From: Acetobacteraceae bacterium
GTDB lineage: Bacteria; Pseudomonadota; Alphaproteobacteria; Acetobacterales; Acetobacteraceae
Length of the DNA: 64,000 nt
NCBI GenBank assembly: GCA_947475245.1
Contig: CANJLW010000001.1
Coordinates: 224,025 to 288,024 of the forward strand
Direction of reading: 5' to 3'
The position numbers and the translations under genes are program-made. The notes below the pieces were generated by a model. The model saw only the letters and a program-made list of their open reading frames with translations. It was not told the DNA's origin and ran no database searches. Shown in pieces: positions 33,168 to 41,374 of the stretch (positions are counted from its first letter, which is position 1; every line of letters begins with the position of its first letter).

Positions 33168-33401
33168 TCAGCTCAGTCCGCGTTCCGCGAGAACCGCGCG
33201 GATTTTCGCGACGGAGGTCGCTTCCGTCATTTCCTGGTCGGTCAGTTCGATACCGTAGCTCGTCTCAAGCTCCGTCATCAGCATGACCTGACGCAGGCTG
33301 TCCCACTTCTTGGTGTTGGACATGTCGGACGATTCGGTGATCTCGTTGGGCGGAATGCCCAGTGTGCCGGCGATCACGGCGAGCAGGTTCACGGCGGCCA
33401 T
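33168..33401 (-). CDS. Stand-alone acyl carrier protein
   Basis: 77 residues, acidic, with the phosphopantetheine attachment Ser35 in KKWDSLRQVMLMTELE. It belongs to the DSL-type ACPs found in polysaccharide and secondary-metabolite loci rather than to the DSLD fatty-acid AcpP (there is no second Asp after DSL). It is the last gene of a minus-strand operon with two WcbI-like genes upstream. With the FkbH-like protein nearby it is the natural thioester carrier for a small acyl unit. A GGGAG sequence lies about 6 bases before the ATG. Confidence 0.88.
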   Translation of the reverse strand: MAAVNLLAVIAGTLGIPPNEITESSDMSNTKKWDSLRQVMLMTELETSYGIELTDQEMTEATSVAKIRAVLAERGLS

Positions 33402-33479
33402 AGGCGTCTCCCGAAGGTTGTGCGGCTCTTATGCCTGTTTCGCCCAAGGTTAGTCCAGACTGGGTTAATCCCGACTGGG

Positions 33480-34331
33480 TTAATCCAGGTACGGCGACCA
33501 CCGGATGTAGTGAAGGATATACTGGCGGAAGGTCCATTCGTGACCGTGCCAGCGATAGCGCGCGTCCGGGTCGTAAAATTTCAGGTTCAGCCGCTCCGCC
33601 ACCAGCGGATGGACGGGGACGCATTCGAAGTCCTGGCCTTCGTGATGGCGCAGCAGCACCTCGATCTCGTAGATCGCGGCTTCGGTCTGGCGCGGCTCGA
33701 TCAGCGTCGTGTGGCGCAGCAGTTGGGTCAGCATGAAACGCGCCGGGGCGGCGGTCAGATGGCCGGAGGCGTGAAACAGCTTGGTCGTCGTGAAATTGGC
33801 TTCGACCCAGTCGGATGCCTTGATGTCGGCGATGGCGTCGGCGGCGCGCCAGCGGGCAACATCCAAACGCAGGCGGCGCGCGAGATCGGGCATACGCTCG
33901 CGAGTGATCTGCATGTATTTGTCGAACAGGGCATTGTCGGACAGGTGGCTTTCCGTCGCCAAGACGGCGGCGATCGCGTCCGACCAGGGATAGCGCAGCG
34001 GGTCTTGCGCGATGCGCGGGTCGTTGCCGGTGAACGGCCACAGGCAAAGCGCGCTGAACGGCGGATACTTCACGATCTGGCAGTCGGCCGGGATGCGCCG
34101 ATGCAGTTGCTGCCGATGCTCCGACGGCGGGCCGGTTTCCACCTGTTCCCAGACAACGGCGACGTCGGACATGAACTCGGGTCCGTACAGCCGGTCCCAG
34201 TCGTCCAGGTTCACCTTATGCAGGGGGATCCACTTGAACGTCACCTGACCCGCGAGGGTTTGCAGGTAGTGTCCGGTGGTGCGGAGTTCCTCGCCCTGGC
34301 AATTGGCATAGATCAGGATCGACTTGCTCAT
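33480..34331 (-). CDS. WcbI-like polysaccharide biosynthesis putative acetyltransferase
   Basis: 283 residues. The N-terminus SILIYANCQGEELRTTG carries the Asn-Cys-Gln motif of the WcbI family (WcbI is a capsule protein of Burkholderia, reported to bind coenzyme A). Further blocks are YPPFSALCLWPFTGNDPR, FHASGHLTAAPARFML and VPVHPLVAERLNL, plus a C-terminal aromatic block WTFRQYILHYIRW. No membrane helix or signal. It is preceded 10 bases upstream by a longer paralogue and followed by the ACP gene. Likely role: transfer of an acyl group from CoA or ACP to a glycan; the substrate is inference. Confidence 0.82.
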   Translation of the reverse strand: MSKSILIYANCQGEELRTTGHYLQTLAGQVTFKWIPLHKVNLDDWDRLYGPEFMSDVAVVWEQVETGPPSEHRQQLHRRIPADCQIVKYPPFSALCLWPFTGNDPRIAQDPLRYPWSDAIAAVLATESHLSDNALFDKYMQITRERMPDLARRLRLDVARWRAADAIADIKASDWVEANFTTTKLFHASGHLTAAPARFMLTQLLRHTTLIEPRQTEAAIYEIEVLLRHHEGQDFECVPVHPLVAERLNLKFYDPDARYRWHGHEWTFRQYILHYIRWSPYLD

Positions 34332-34341
34332 CGGTGTAGTC

Positions 34342-35652
34342 CTATGGCCGCCATTGCAGCCACCGGATGTAATTGACGATGTACTCCTTGTAGGAGCGTC
34401 GATTGTTGAACCAGCGATAGCTCAGATCCGCGTTCCACCACGCCAGTTGCAGGCGTTGGGCGATCAGCGGATGGATCGGCACTTCTTCCCGCCGGCCGAT
34501 ATAGCCTTCAAGCAGGGAATCCAGTTCGCCGCCGAGCGCCGCGTTGTTGGTCAGTCGGCCGACCGCGGGGCTGTCCAGCAGGCGGTCGACCAGTTCGCGC
34601 ACCAGCGCGCGCGCGGGCACGACGGGGGCAAGGAACAGTCGCTTATGGCGAAAGTGGCGCCGGATGAACGGGGAGAGTTTGACGTCGCAATTGGCCTCGG
34701 CCTTTTCCAGGCGTCCGATGTCCGCGGCCACCATGGCCTCCATATCCGGCATCTCCTTTTCCGACATACTTTCGTACATCAGAAACAGGACATCGTCCGG
34801 CATGTTCAGTGGCGCGAGGCTGGCTGCGATTCTGTCTGTGAACGGATATCGGGCCGGCGAGTAGCGCCCGGGTTCCGGTACCGCGCGTGGGTCGTTGCCC
34901 TGGAACGGCCACAGGGCGTTGAAGCGCGGGGTGGGGAAGACGCGGACTTCGCAATCGGCGGGCAGTCGGGCGCGCAATGCGTCGTGATTGATGCCGCGTC
35001 CGAAATCGGCCTGTATCCAGCAGAACCGTGCCCCACTGATGGCCTCCGCGGATTCGCGCTCGACGAAATTGTCCACGGGTTGGTCGAGGTCGAAATAATG
35101 GACGGCGGTCTTACGGAATGACGGCAGGGTGCCGACGATGCGGCTCACCTGCCGAGCGGTGACGGCGCCGGCGACGATGGCGTGGTTGGTGGGGGGGGAG
35201 GGGCCTCCCGCATGACCGGATGTGCCGTGGTCGCCGGCCCTGGCCAGGCTGGCCGCATGGAAGCAGATCGCCAATGGGCGGGAGTCGTCGACCGGCCGGA
35301 CATCGCTGGGCTTGATCCAATCGGGATGGTTCAGCGTCAGTTGGATGGCATCCTGACCGTTGGTCAGATCGAGCGGCAGCGGCACTTCGATGCTGCCGCG
35401 CCTGGTCAGTTCGTAGTCCCCGAGTCGACGTTCGCCGGAGTAGACCGTCAGTCTCTGAGTATCGCGAACGCCTGGGTAAATCAGCGGATGAACGGTAAAG
35501 CGCAGAACGTATTCTTCGGCATCGGCCGGCAGCGGCAGCACCAGGACCGAGATATCGCCCGTGGCCCAGGCGTACTGATCCTCGATGGACCAACCCACGA
35601 CAAGACGACCGGACAGATTACCGACGGTTCCGAAAACGAAGGCGGCTTCCAC
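34342..35652 (-). CDS. GWS-E-W domain fused to a WcbI-like domain lacking the N-C-Q motif
   Basis: 436 residues. Residues 1-135 repeat the domain found at the C-terminus of the 29585-30739 product (FGTVGN, VGWSIEDQYAW, TQRLTV, LTLNHPD, PSDVRPVDDSRPLAICF). After a Gly/Pro/Ser linker (about 140-155), residues 157-436 align with the neighbouring WcbI-like protein: FNALWPFQGNDPR, RHFRHKRLFLAP, VPIHPLIAQRL and YKEYIVNYIRW. Where that paralogue has IYANCQGEEL this one has IVAGAVTARQV, so the conserved Cys is missing. It is the first gene of the operon. It could be an inactive partner or a scaffold; function is inferred only. Confidence 0.78.
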   Translation of the reverse strand: MEAAFVFGTVGNLSGRLVVGWSIEDQYAWATGDISVLVLPLPADAEEYVLRFTVHPLIYPGVRDTQRLTVYSGERRLGDYELTRRGSIEVPLPLDLTNGQDAIQLTLNHPDWIKPSDVRPVDDSRPLAICFHAASLARAGDHGTSGHAGGPSPPTNHAIVAGAVTARQVSRIVGTLPSFRKTAVHYFDLDQPVDNFVERESAEAISGARFCWIQADFGRGINHDALRARLPADCEVRVFPTPRFNALWPFQGNDPRAVPEPGRYSPARYPFTDRIAASLAPLNMPDDVLFLMYESMSEKEMPDMEAMVAADIGRLEKAEANCDVKLSPFIRRHFRHKRLFLAPVVPARALVRELVDRLLDSPAVGRLTNNAALGGELDSLLEGYIGRREEVPIHPLIAQRLQLAWWNADLSYRWFNNRRSYKEYIVNYIRWLQWRP

Positions 35653-35882
35653 TGGGATCCTTTTTCGCGATCAGACTGTGACCATCTATCAGACGTCAAT
35701 TACATATTGAAGCGTTACGATGCAACCCTTCGTCTTGGCTCGTCTCGGAAATGTCTCAATTCATGGAATGTATTTTCCCCGGGCGGTATCGTCTGCCCCG
35801 CCGCCCAGGCCGATTTCGCGCGGGGCTTTGACAGCGCGCGGCGGGTGGGGAAGATGGGGCGGAACACGAAGGGATTGCCTGA

Positions 35883-36755
35883 ATGACGACGATCGGAACC
35901 ATCGGCTTTATCGGCTTGGGTGTGATGGGAGAGCCGATGTGCGGCCATCTCGCGCGTCGCCTCGGCCACCCGGTGATCGCGCACGACCTCCGCGCGGAGC
36001 CGTTCGTTCGGCTGGCCGAGTTCGGCGTCAAGTCCGGCACGATCGCCGAGATTGCCGCCGCCGCCGATGTCATCCTGTTCTCGCTGCCCGACGGTAAGGC
36101 GATGCAGTCGGTCGTGGAAAGCCTGGAACCGCATCTGCGCGCCGGGCAAACGATCGTCGACACCAGCACCTCCTCCGTCGCCCTTACCCGCCAGATCGGT
36201 GCTCGGCTTGAAGCCAAGGGCATCCATTTCGCCGACGCGCCCGTGGCCCGGACTCGGGAAGCCGCGTCGCGCGGGGAACTCAGCATCATGGTCGGCGCGT
36301 CGGACGAGACGTTTGCCCATGTGCGCGCGATCCTGGAGACGATGGGCACCGACGTGACCCATTGCGGTCCGATCGGCTGCGGGCAGGTCGTGAAGATTCT
36401 GAACAACATGCTGGTGTTCCAGCATTGCGGCGCGCTGGCGGAAGCGATCGCCATCGGCCGCCGCAACGGCGTTCCGCCGGATGTGCTGTTGCCGACGATG
36501 GCGATGGGGTCGGGCGACAGCTTCGTGCTGCGCAATCACGGCATGAAGGCGATGGTGCCGCGGGTCTTCCCGGAACGGGCATTTTCCACGCGCTATGCGA
36601 TCAAGGACCTGTCCTATGCCCTGGAACTCGCCGATGAGGCCGGGTTGGATCTGGCCGCCGCGAAACTGACGATGGACCGCCTGCAGGAAACCGTTCGCCA
36701 GGGCTTCGGCGACGAATACCATCCGGTTGTCCTGCAAGTGATCGACCCGCTATGA
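35883..36755 (+). CDS. NAD(P)-dependent beta-hydroxyacid dehydrogenase (3-hydroxyisobutyrate dehydrogenase family)
   Basis: 290 residues. N-terminal Rossmann domain with GFIGLGVMGEPM, followed by FSLPDG, DTSTSS and an all-helical C-terminal domain with the catalytic Lys171 in GCGQVVKILNNMLVF. The usual substrate-binding loop DAPVSGG is changed to DAPVARTREAA, so the substrate probably differs from 3-hydroxyisobutyrate or tartronate semialdehyde. It is the first gene of a plus-strand run to 41370; its stop overlaps the next ATG. It oxidises a beta-hydroxyacid or reduces the semialdehyde. Confidence 0.88.
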   Translation: MTTIGTIGFIGLGVMGEPMCGHLARRLGHPVIAHDLRAEPFVRLAEFGVKSGTIAEIAAAADVILFSLPDGKAMQSVVESLEPHLRAGQTIVDTSTSSVALTRQIGARLEAKGIHFADAPVARTREAASRGELSIMVGASDETFAHVRAILETMGTDVTHCGPIGCGQVVKILNNMLVFQHCGALAEAIAIGRRNGVPPDVLLPTMAMGSGDSFVLRNHGMKAMVPRVFPERAFSTRYAIKDLSYALELADEAGLDLAAAKLTMDRLQETVRQGFGDEYHPVVLQVIDPL

Positions 36756-38005
36756 GCGGTTTTCCCGATGCCGCCGCATGGCGGGCCGCCTGTTGCGGCG
36801 ACTCGGTGCTGGATGCCTGGGCCGGGCCGTGGACCGCGTGCTTCGCGATCGAAAGCGACGGGCACGCCACGGTGTTCAATCTGGTCGACGGCAAGGTAAC
36901 CCAGGACGCGGGGGAACCGTCGTTCACGCTGTCCGCGCCGGCCTCCGTCTGGGCAAAATTCCTGCTGCCCGTGCCGCCGCGCCACCATCAAGGCGTCTTC
37001 GCCATGATGTATCGCCTGCCGGAATTCGCGATCAAAGGCTCGCAACTCGCGTTCATGCAGCACGCCCATGTCGCGCGTCGGGTGCTGGAAATCGGTAAAT
37101 GGCTGGCGCTGGGCAACGCCGAACCGGTGCCGGTGACGTTGCATCCGCGCGAAGGCGATCGCGCCGTTCCGCCCGTGACCGGGGGTTATGTGCCGGTCAC
37201 CGTGCGTGGTGTTACCTATCAGATTTACCACGAGATCGCCGGAACCGGGCGGGATGTCCTGTGCATGCACACCGCCGGCGCGGACGGCCGGCAGTTCCAT
37301 GGGCTGATGGCGGATCGTCGGATTACCGACGACCACCGTCTGGTTTCCTTCGATCTGCCGTGGCACGGCAAGTCTCCGCCGCCCGAAGGCGCGGTGCCGG
37401 GGTCGTGGCGGCTGAATACCGATTTGTATGTCGAGTTGATCATGGGCTTCGTCGCCGCCGCCGGTTTGGACAAGCCGATCGCGCTGGGTGCCTCCATGTC
37501 CGGGGAAATCTGCCTGGAACTGGCCTATCGCCATCCCGAGGCTTTCGGCGGCATCGTCGCGTGCGAGGCCTGCGACAAGATCAACCAGCGTCAGACGGTT
37601 TGGGCCGCGCACCCGCAGGTCAATCAGTCCCTGTTCGTGCCGGAGTGGATCCGCGCGTTGAGCGCCCCGCAAAGCCCGGCCGAGTATACCGAACAGATCA
37701 CCTGGCATTACGGTCAGGGTGGGCCGCAGGTGTTTTTCGGCGACATCGCGTTTTACTCCGGCGACTGGGACGCGCGCGATCGGGTGGGTCGAATCGACAC
37801 CAACCGCTGCCGGTTGTTCATGCTGACGGGGGAATACGATTACTCCTGCACCGTCGAATTGTCTGAAGCCACGGCGGCGAAAATTCCCGGGGTGAAGTTT
37901 CAGGCCATGGCGGGCATCGGGCATTTCCCCTTCGCGGAAAATCCCAAGCTGTTCGCCGAGTATCTGTTGCCGGTGCTGCGCGAACTGGCGGAACCCGGAC
38001 GTTGA
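36752..38005 (+). CDS. Alpha/beta hydrolase with an unassigned N-terminal domain
   Basis: 417 residues. The C-terminal part (about 150-417) is an alpha/beta hydrolase: oxyanion-side HTAGADGRQFHG, SFDLPWHGKS, nucleophile Ser248 in GASMSGE, acid Asp in TGEYDYSC and His in GIGHFPFAENP. The N-terminal 130 residues (GPWTACFAIESDG...AFMQHAHVARRVLEIGKWL) resemble an SCP2-like lipid-binding fold, but I am not certain. No signal peptide. It overlaps the upstream dehydrogenase (ATGA), so the two are co-translated. It probably opens an ester, lactone or C-C bond in a catabolic route. Confidence 0.82.
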   Translation: MSGFPDAAAWRAACCGDSVLDAWAGPWTACFAIESDGHATVFNLVDGKVTQDAGEPSFTLSAPASVWAKFLLPVPPRHHQGVFAMMYRLPEFAIKGSQLAFMQHAHVARRVLEIGKWLALGNAEPVPVTLHPREGDRAVPPVTGGYVPVTVRGVTYQIYHEIAGTGRDVLCMHTAGADGRQFHGLMADRRITDDHRLVSFDLPWHGKSPPPEGAVPGSWRLNTDLYVELIMGFVAAAGLDKPIALGASMSGEICLELAYRHPEAFGGIVACEACDKINQRQTVWAAHPQVNQSLFVPEWIRALSAPQSPAEYTEQITWHYGQGGPQVFFGDIAFYSGDWDARDRVGRIDTNRCRLFMLTGEYDYSCTVELSEATAAKIPGVKFQAMAGIGHFPFAENPKLFAEYLLPVLRELAEPGR

Positions 38006-38060
38006 CAATCCGTTTTGTGGGGGCTGCCAGGCCCCTCTCAGCCGACATGGATGCCGTCGC

Positions 38061-39242
38061 ATGAACGATAGTGCCGTTGTCGATCTGTCGCCCGATCCGG
38101 TGGCCCGCGCACGCGGGCTTGGCCCCGCCATCGCCGCGGCGGCGGACGAGATCGAGCGTTCGCAGACCATCCCGGAACCCTTGCTGAGCGAGATGCATCG
38201 CGCCCGCATCTGCCGGATGCTGCTGCCGGTATCGGTCGGCGGCGATCAGGTCGAACCTTGGGTCTATTTGCGGGCGGTGGAGGAGATCAGCCGCCACGAT
38301 GCCTCCGTCGGCTGGAATGTCTTTGTCGCCAACAGCGCGGCGCTGATCGCGCCGTTCATTCCGTTGGACTCCGCGCACACCATCTTCGACGATCCGCGCG
38401 CGTTGATCGCCTGGGGGCCGCCCAACCAGCACAAGGCCGTTGCCGTTCCCGGCGGCTATCGCGTCAGCGGCGAATGGCACTTCGCCAGCGGGTCCCGCCA
38501 ATCCACCTGGATGGGCGCGCATTGCGCCGTCGTGGAAGCCGACGGTTCGTTGCGCCTGAACCGAGTTGGCCGTCCGACCGTGCGCACGCTGTTGTTTCCG
38601 CGCGATCGGGCCGAACCGATCCATGACTGGAACACGCTGGGCATGCGCGGCACGGCGTCGGAAGGCTACCGGGTAAGCGATGTATTCGTGCCGGAGGCGT
38701 TTTCCGGCACGCGCGAGGACCCTTCGCTGCGGCGCGATCGTGGGCCGCTGTATGCGTTTACGATGCAGGGGCTTTACGCCGTCGGGGTCGCCGCGGTCGC
38801 CCTCGGCATCGCGCGCGCGATGCTCGACGACTTCATCCGTCTGGCGGCGGACAAGACCCCGCGCGGTCTGCAACGCCTGGCCGATAATGCCGTCGTGCAG
38901 TCCGATGTTGCGCATCGGGAAGCCGATATCGGCTCCGCCCGCGCCTATCTGGTCGAAATCCTCCGGGATATCTGGGATCGCGCGGACGATATCGAGCCGA
39001 TCGGTGCGCAGGACCGCGCCCGCGTGCGGTTGGGTTGCGCCAATGCGATCCATAAATCCGTTGCCACCGCCGACTATGTCTACAAGGCGGCCGGCACGAC
39101 GGCGATCTTCATCGGGTCGGGGTTCGAGCGCAGGTTCCGCGACATCCACACGCTGTCGCAGCAAATCCAATCGCGCGACGCGCATTTCGAGGCCGTCGGA
39201 CGCGTGATGTTCAACGGCGATCCCGACGGAACCTTTATGTAA
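38061..39242 (+). CDS. Acyl-CoA dehydrogenase-fold flavoprotein (group D monooxygenase-like)
   Basis: 393 residues with the acyl-CoA dehydrogenase fold: N-terminal helices (LSEMHRARICRMLLPVSVGG), SRHDASVGWNVFVANSAALIAPF, middle beta domain (GYRVSGEWHFASGSRQSTWMGAHC), WNTLGMRGTASEGYRVSDVFVP and the C-terminal helical domain. The pattern (GEWHFASG, GMRGTASE, late GTTAIF) is that of the DszC/HpaB-type two-component monooxygenases rather than of true acyl-CoA dehydrogenases, and the usual catalytic Glu region is not evident. No flavin reductase gene is seen nearby. It lies 55 bp after the hydrolase, in the same operon. Confidence 0.78.
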   Translation: MNDSAVVDLSPDPVARARGLGPAIAAAADEIERSQTIPEPLLSEMHRARICRMLLPVSVGGDQVEPWVYLRAVEEISRHDASVGWNVFVANSAALIAPFIPLDSAHTIFDDPRALIAWGPPNQHKAVAVPGGYRVSGEWHFASGSRQSTWMGAHCAVVEADGSLRLNRVGRPTVRTLLFPRDRAEPIHDWNTLGMRGTASEGYRVSDVFVPEAFSGTREDPSLRRDRGPLYAFTMQGLYAVGVAAVALGIARAMLDDFIRLAADKTPRGLQRLADNAVVQSDVAHREADIGSARAYLVEILRDIWDRADDIEPIGAQDRARVRLGCANAIHKSVATADYVYKAAGTTAIFIGSGFERRFRDIHTLSQQIQSRDAHFEAVGRVMFNGDPDGTFM

Positions 39243-39291
39243 GCGGTACGGCCCGCACGTTTGGCTTTCTCTGACCAAGGAACACGCGACC

Positions 39292-39723
39292 ATGACGCAA
39301 CTGACCCTCGCCAAGGCCCAGGCCATCATTGCCGGCGCGCTCGCGCATTCCCGCGCGCAGAACTATGCCCCGATGGGTGTCGCCGTGCTGGACGCACGCG
39401 GCGTGCTGAAGGCGTTCGGGATCGAGGACGGATCGGCTCTGCGCCGAGCGGATATCGCGATTGGCAAGGCGTATGGCGCGCTGTCGATGGGCGTCGGCTC
39501 CCGCACCCTGGGCGTTCGGGCGGTGGAGCGTCCGCACTTCATCAGCGCGGTGAACGCGGCAATCGGCGGTTCCATGATCCCGGTGGCCGGCGGCGTTCTG
39601 ATCCTGGGCGACGATAAAAGCATCATCGGCTGCGTCGGCGTGACTGGCGATACCTCGGACAACGACGAAGCCGCGGCCTTGGCCGGAATCGCCGCCGCCG
39701 GGTTGGCCGCGCACCCGAGCTAG
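39292..39723 (+). CDS. GlcG/HbpS-family protein
   Basis: 143 residues. The family motifs ARGVLKAFGIEDGS, AIGKAYGALSMG and the C-terminal GCVGVTGDTSDNDEAAALAGI are all visible. Some members bind haem (HbpS); others occur beside glycolate, PduO and catabolic genes without a proven reaction. No signal peptide here, so it is intracellular. It lies between the flavoenzyme and the CoA-transferase in a run of same-strand genes, which supports an accessory role in that pathway. Confidence 0.85.
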   Translation: MTQLTLAKAQAIIAGALAHSRAQNYAPMGVAVLDARGVLKAFGIEDGSALRRADIAIGKAYGALSMGVGSRTLGVRAVERPHFISAVNAAIGGSMIPVAGGVLILGDDKSIIGCVGVTGDTSDNDEAAALAGIAAAGLAAHPS

Positions 39724-39782
39724 GTCGTTGCTAAATTGACAGCCGGCGAAGCAATCTTGCCAAGACAAGAGAGGGGAGTGAA

Positions 39783-40979
39783 ATGACCGAGAGCCTGTTC
39801 AGTGGCCTGAAAGTTGTGGATTGCGCCAGTTGGATCGCGGGGCCCGCCGCGGCCACGATCATGTCCGACTTCGGCGCCGACGTGATCAAGATCGAGCCGC
39901 CCGGCGTCGGCGATCCCTGGCGCGGGCGCGGTCCGTTGCCGGGACGCCCGGTCGATTACTATTGGCAACTGACGTCGCGCAACAAGCGCAGCCTGGCGAT
40001 CGATCTGAAGCACGAGGACGGCATCGCCGCGCTGCATCGGCTGATCGCCTCCGCCGACGTGTTCGTGACCAATTTTCCGCTGCCGGTGCGCGATCGGCTG
40101 AAACTCTCGGCCGATCACCTGATGGCGTTGAACCCGAGGCTGATTTACGCCTCGTTCACAGCCTATGGCGAGGAGGGAGCCGAGGCCGCCAAGACCGGGT
40201 TTGACTCGACGGCGTATTGGGCGCGCACCGGGCTGATGGATCAGGTCCGGGCGGAGGCGACGACGCCGCCGGCGCGATCGATGCCGGGCATGGGCGATCA
40301 TCCCAGCGCGACGGGGCTTTATGCCGCGATCGTGACGGCGTTGTATCGGCGAGAGAAGACGGGCAAGGGCGGGGTGGTCAAGTCATCGCTGTTGCAGAAC
40401 GGGCTGTGGGCGAACGGCTGCGCGGTGCAGACGCGTTTGTTCGGAGAGCACGTGGCCCATCGCCCGGTGCGGGAGGACGCGCCGAACGCGCTGGCGGGTC
40501 ATTACCAGACGCGGGACGGCCGTTGGTTCATCATGGCGCTGTATAACGAGCAGCGGCAGTTGCGCGGCTTTCTGTCGGCCATCGGCCGTCCGGACCTGAC
40601 CGACGATCCGCGTTTCGCCACCGATGCCGCCCGCAAGGCCAATGCGCGGGTGTTGTTGGGTATCCTGGACGCGGAGTTCGCCAAGCGCGATCTGGCGGAT
40701 TGGCGGGTGATCCTGGACGGTGTCGGGATCACGTTCGGCATTGTCGCCACGGTCGATGAGGCCCTGGACGACGAGCAGATGCAAGCGTGCGGCGCGCTGG
40801 TGCCCTTCGCCGACGGCAACGGTCTGACGATTTCCGCGCCTTTCCATATCGACGGGGTGGAAAAGATCGCCCCTCGCCGAGCGCCCGATATCGGACAGCA
40901 TAACGAGTCGGTATTGGCGGAGACGGGGTATTCCGCCGAGGAGATCGGACGTTTGCGCGGCCTGGGCGTGTTTGGATAA
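39783..40979 (+). CDS. Class III (CaiB/BaiF-type) CoA-transferase family protein
   Basis: 398 residues. N-terminal block VVDCASWIAGPAAATIMSDFGADVIKIEPPGVGDPWR, SRNKRSLAIDLKHEDG, NPRLIYASFTAYGEEG and LYRREKTGKGG are diagnostic. In formyl-CoA transferase the Asp forming the acyl-anhydride lies in the helix after the KTGKG loop; at my alignment position this protein has Gln205 (SSLLQNGLW). If that is right it may use another residue or be non-catalytic. An AGAGGGGAG ribosome site precedes the ATG. It would activate or exchange CoA on a carboxylic acid intermediate. Confidence 0.87.
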   Translation: MTESLFSGLKVVDCASWIAGPAAATIMSDFGADVIKIEPPGVGDPWRGRGPLPGRPVDYYWQLTSRNKRSLAIDLKHEDGIAALHRLIASADVFVTNFPLPVRDRLKLSADHLMALNPRLIYASFTAYGEEGAEAAKTGFDSTAYWARTGLMDQVRAEATTPPARSMPGMGDHPSATGLYAAIVTALYRREKTGKGGVVKSSLLQNGLWANGCAVQTRLFGEHVAHRPVREDAPNALAGHYQTRDGRWFIMALYNEQRQLRGFLSAIGRPDLTDDPRFATDAARKANARVLLGILDAEFAKRDLADWRVILDGVGITFGIVATVDEALDDEQMQACGALVPFADGNGLTISAPFHIDGVEKIAPRRAPDIGQHNESVLAETGYSAEEIGRLRGLGVFG

Positions 40980-41370
40980 CGCCCAGGCGGTTTTCGGTCT
41001 GCCATTGCCGCGATTGGCTCTGGTGTTGTTTTCGGTCGCGGTCGGGCTGGGATGCCTGGCCGCGCTGCCGCTGATCGACGCCGGACGACGGCGTATTGCC
41101 TATGTCGCCTGGGCGCACGGCGCGGTCGCGCTGTTTGCGCTGGTCGTGCTGGCGATCGCGGCCGGTGGGCCTGTGCATGGCGAGGCGGCGGGTGTGGGGG
41201 ATTTCGCGGCTATTGCCGCGGCGTTGTTCGCCCTGGCGGCTTGCGTGGGGCTGTCCCTGCCGCTTGTCGCGCGTCGGTTTTCCGCCGCGCTGGGGGCTGT
41301 GGCCGGTCTGCACGCGACGGTCGCGTGTCTGGCTTATTTACTGCTGTTGGCCTGGGTGGCACTGGGATAG
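40972..41370 (+). CDS. Small membrane protein of unknown function
   Basis: About 132 residues with four hydrophobic helices (LPRLALVLFSVAVGLGCLAALPL; YVAWAHGAVALFALVVLAIA; AIAAALFALAACVGLSLPLVA; VAGLHATVACLAYLLLLAWVALG). The TTG start (40972) lies inside the end of the CoA-transferase gene. TTG is inferred from the overlap and coding continuity; a later GTG is possible. No family recognised. It is last in the 35883-41370 run and could be a membrane component of that pathway. Confidence 0.55.
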   Translation: MDNAQAVFGLPLPRLALVLFSVAVGLGCLAALPLIDAGRRRIAYVAWAHGAVALFALVVLAIAAGGPVHGEAAGVGDFAAIAAALFALAACVGLSLPLVARRFSAALGAVAGLHATVACLAYLLLLAWVALG

Positions 41371-41374
41371 CCGC

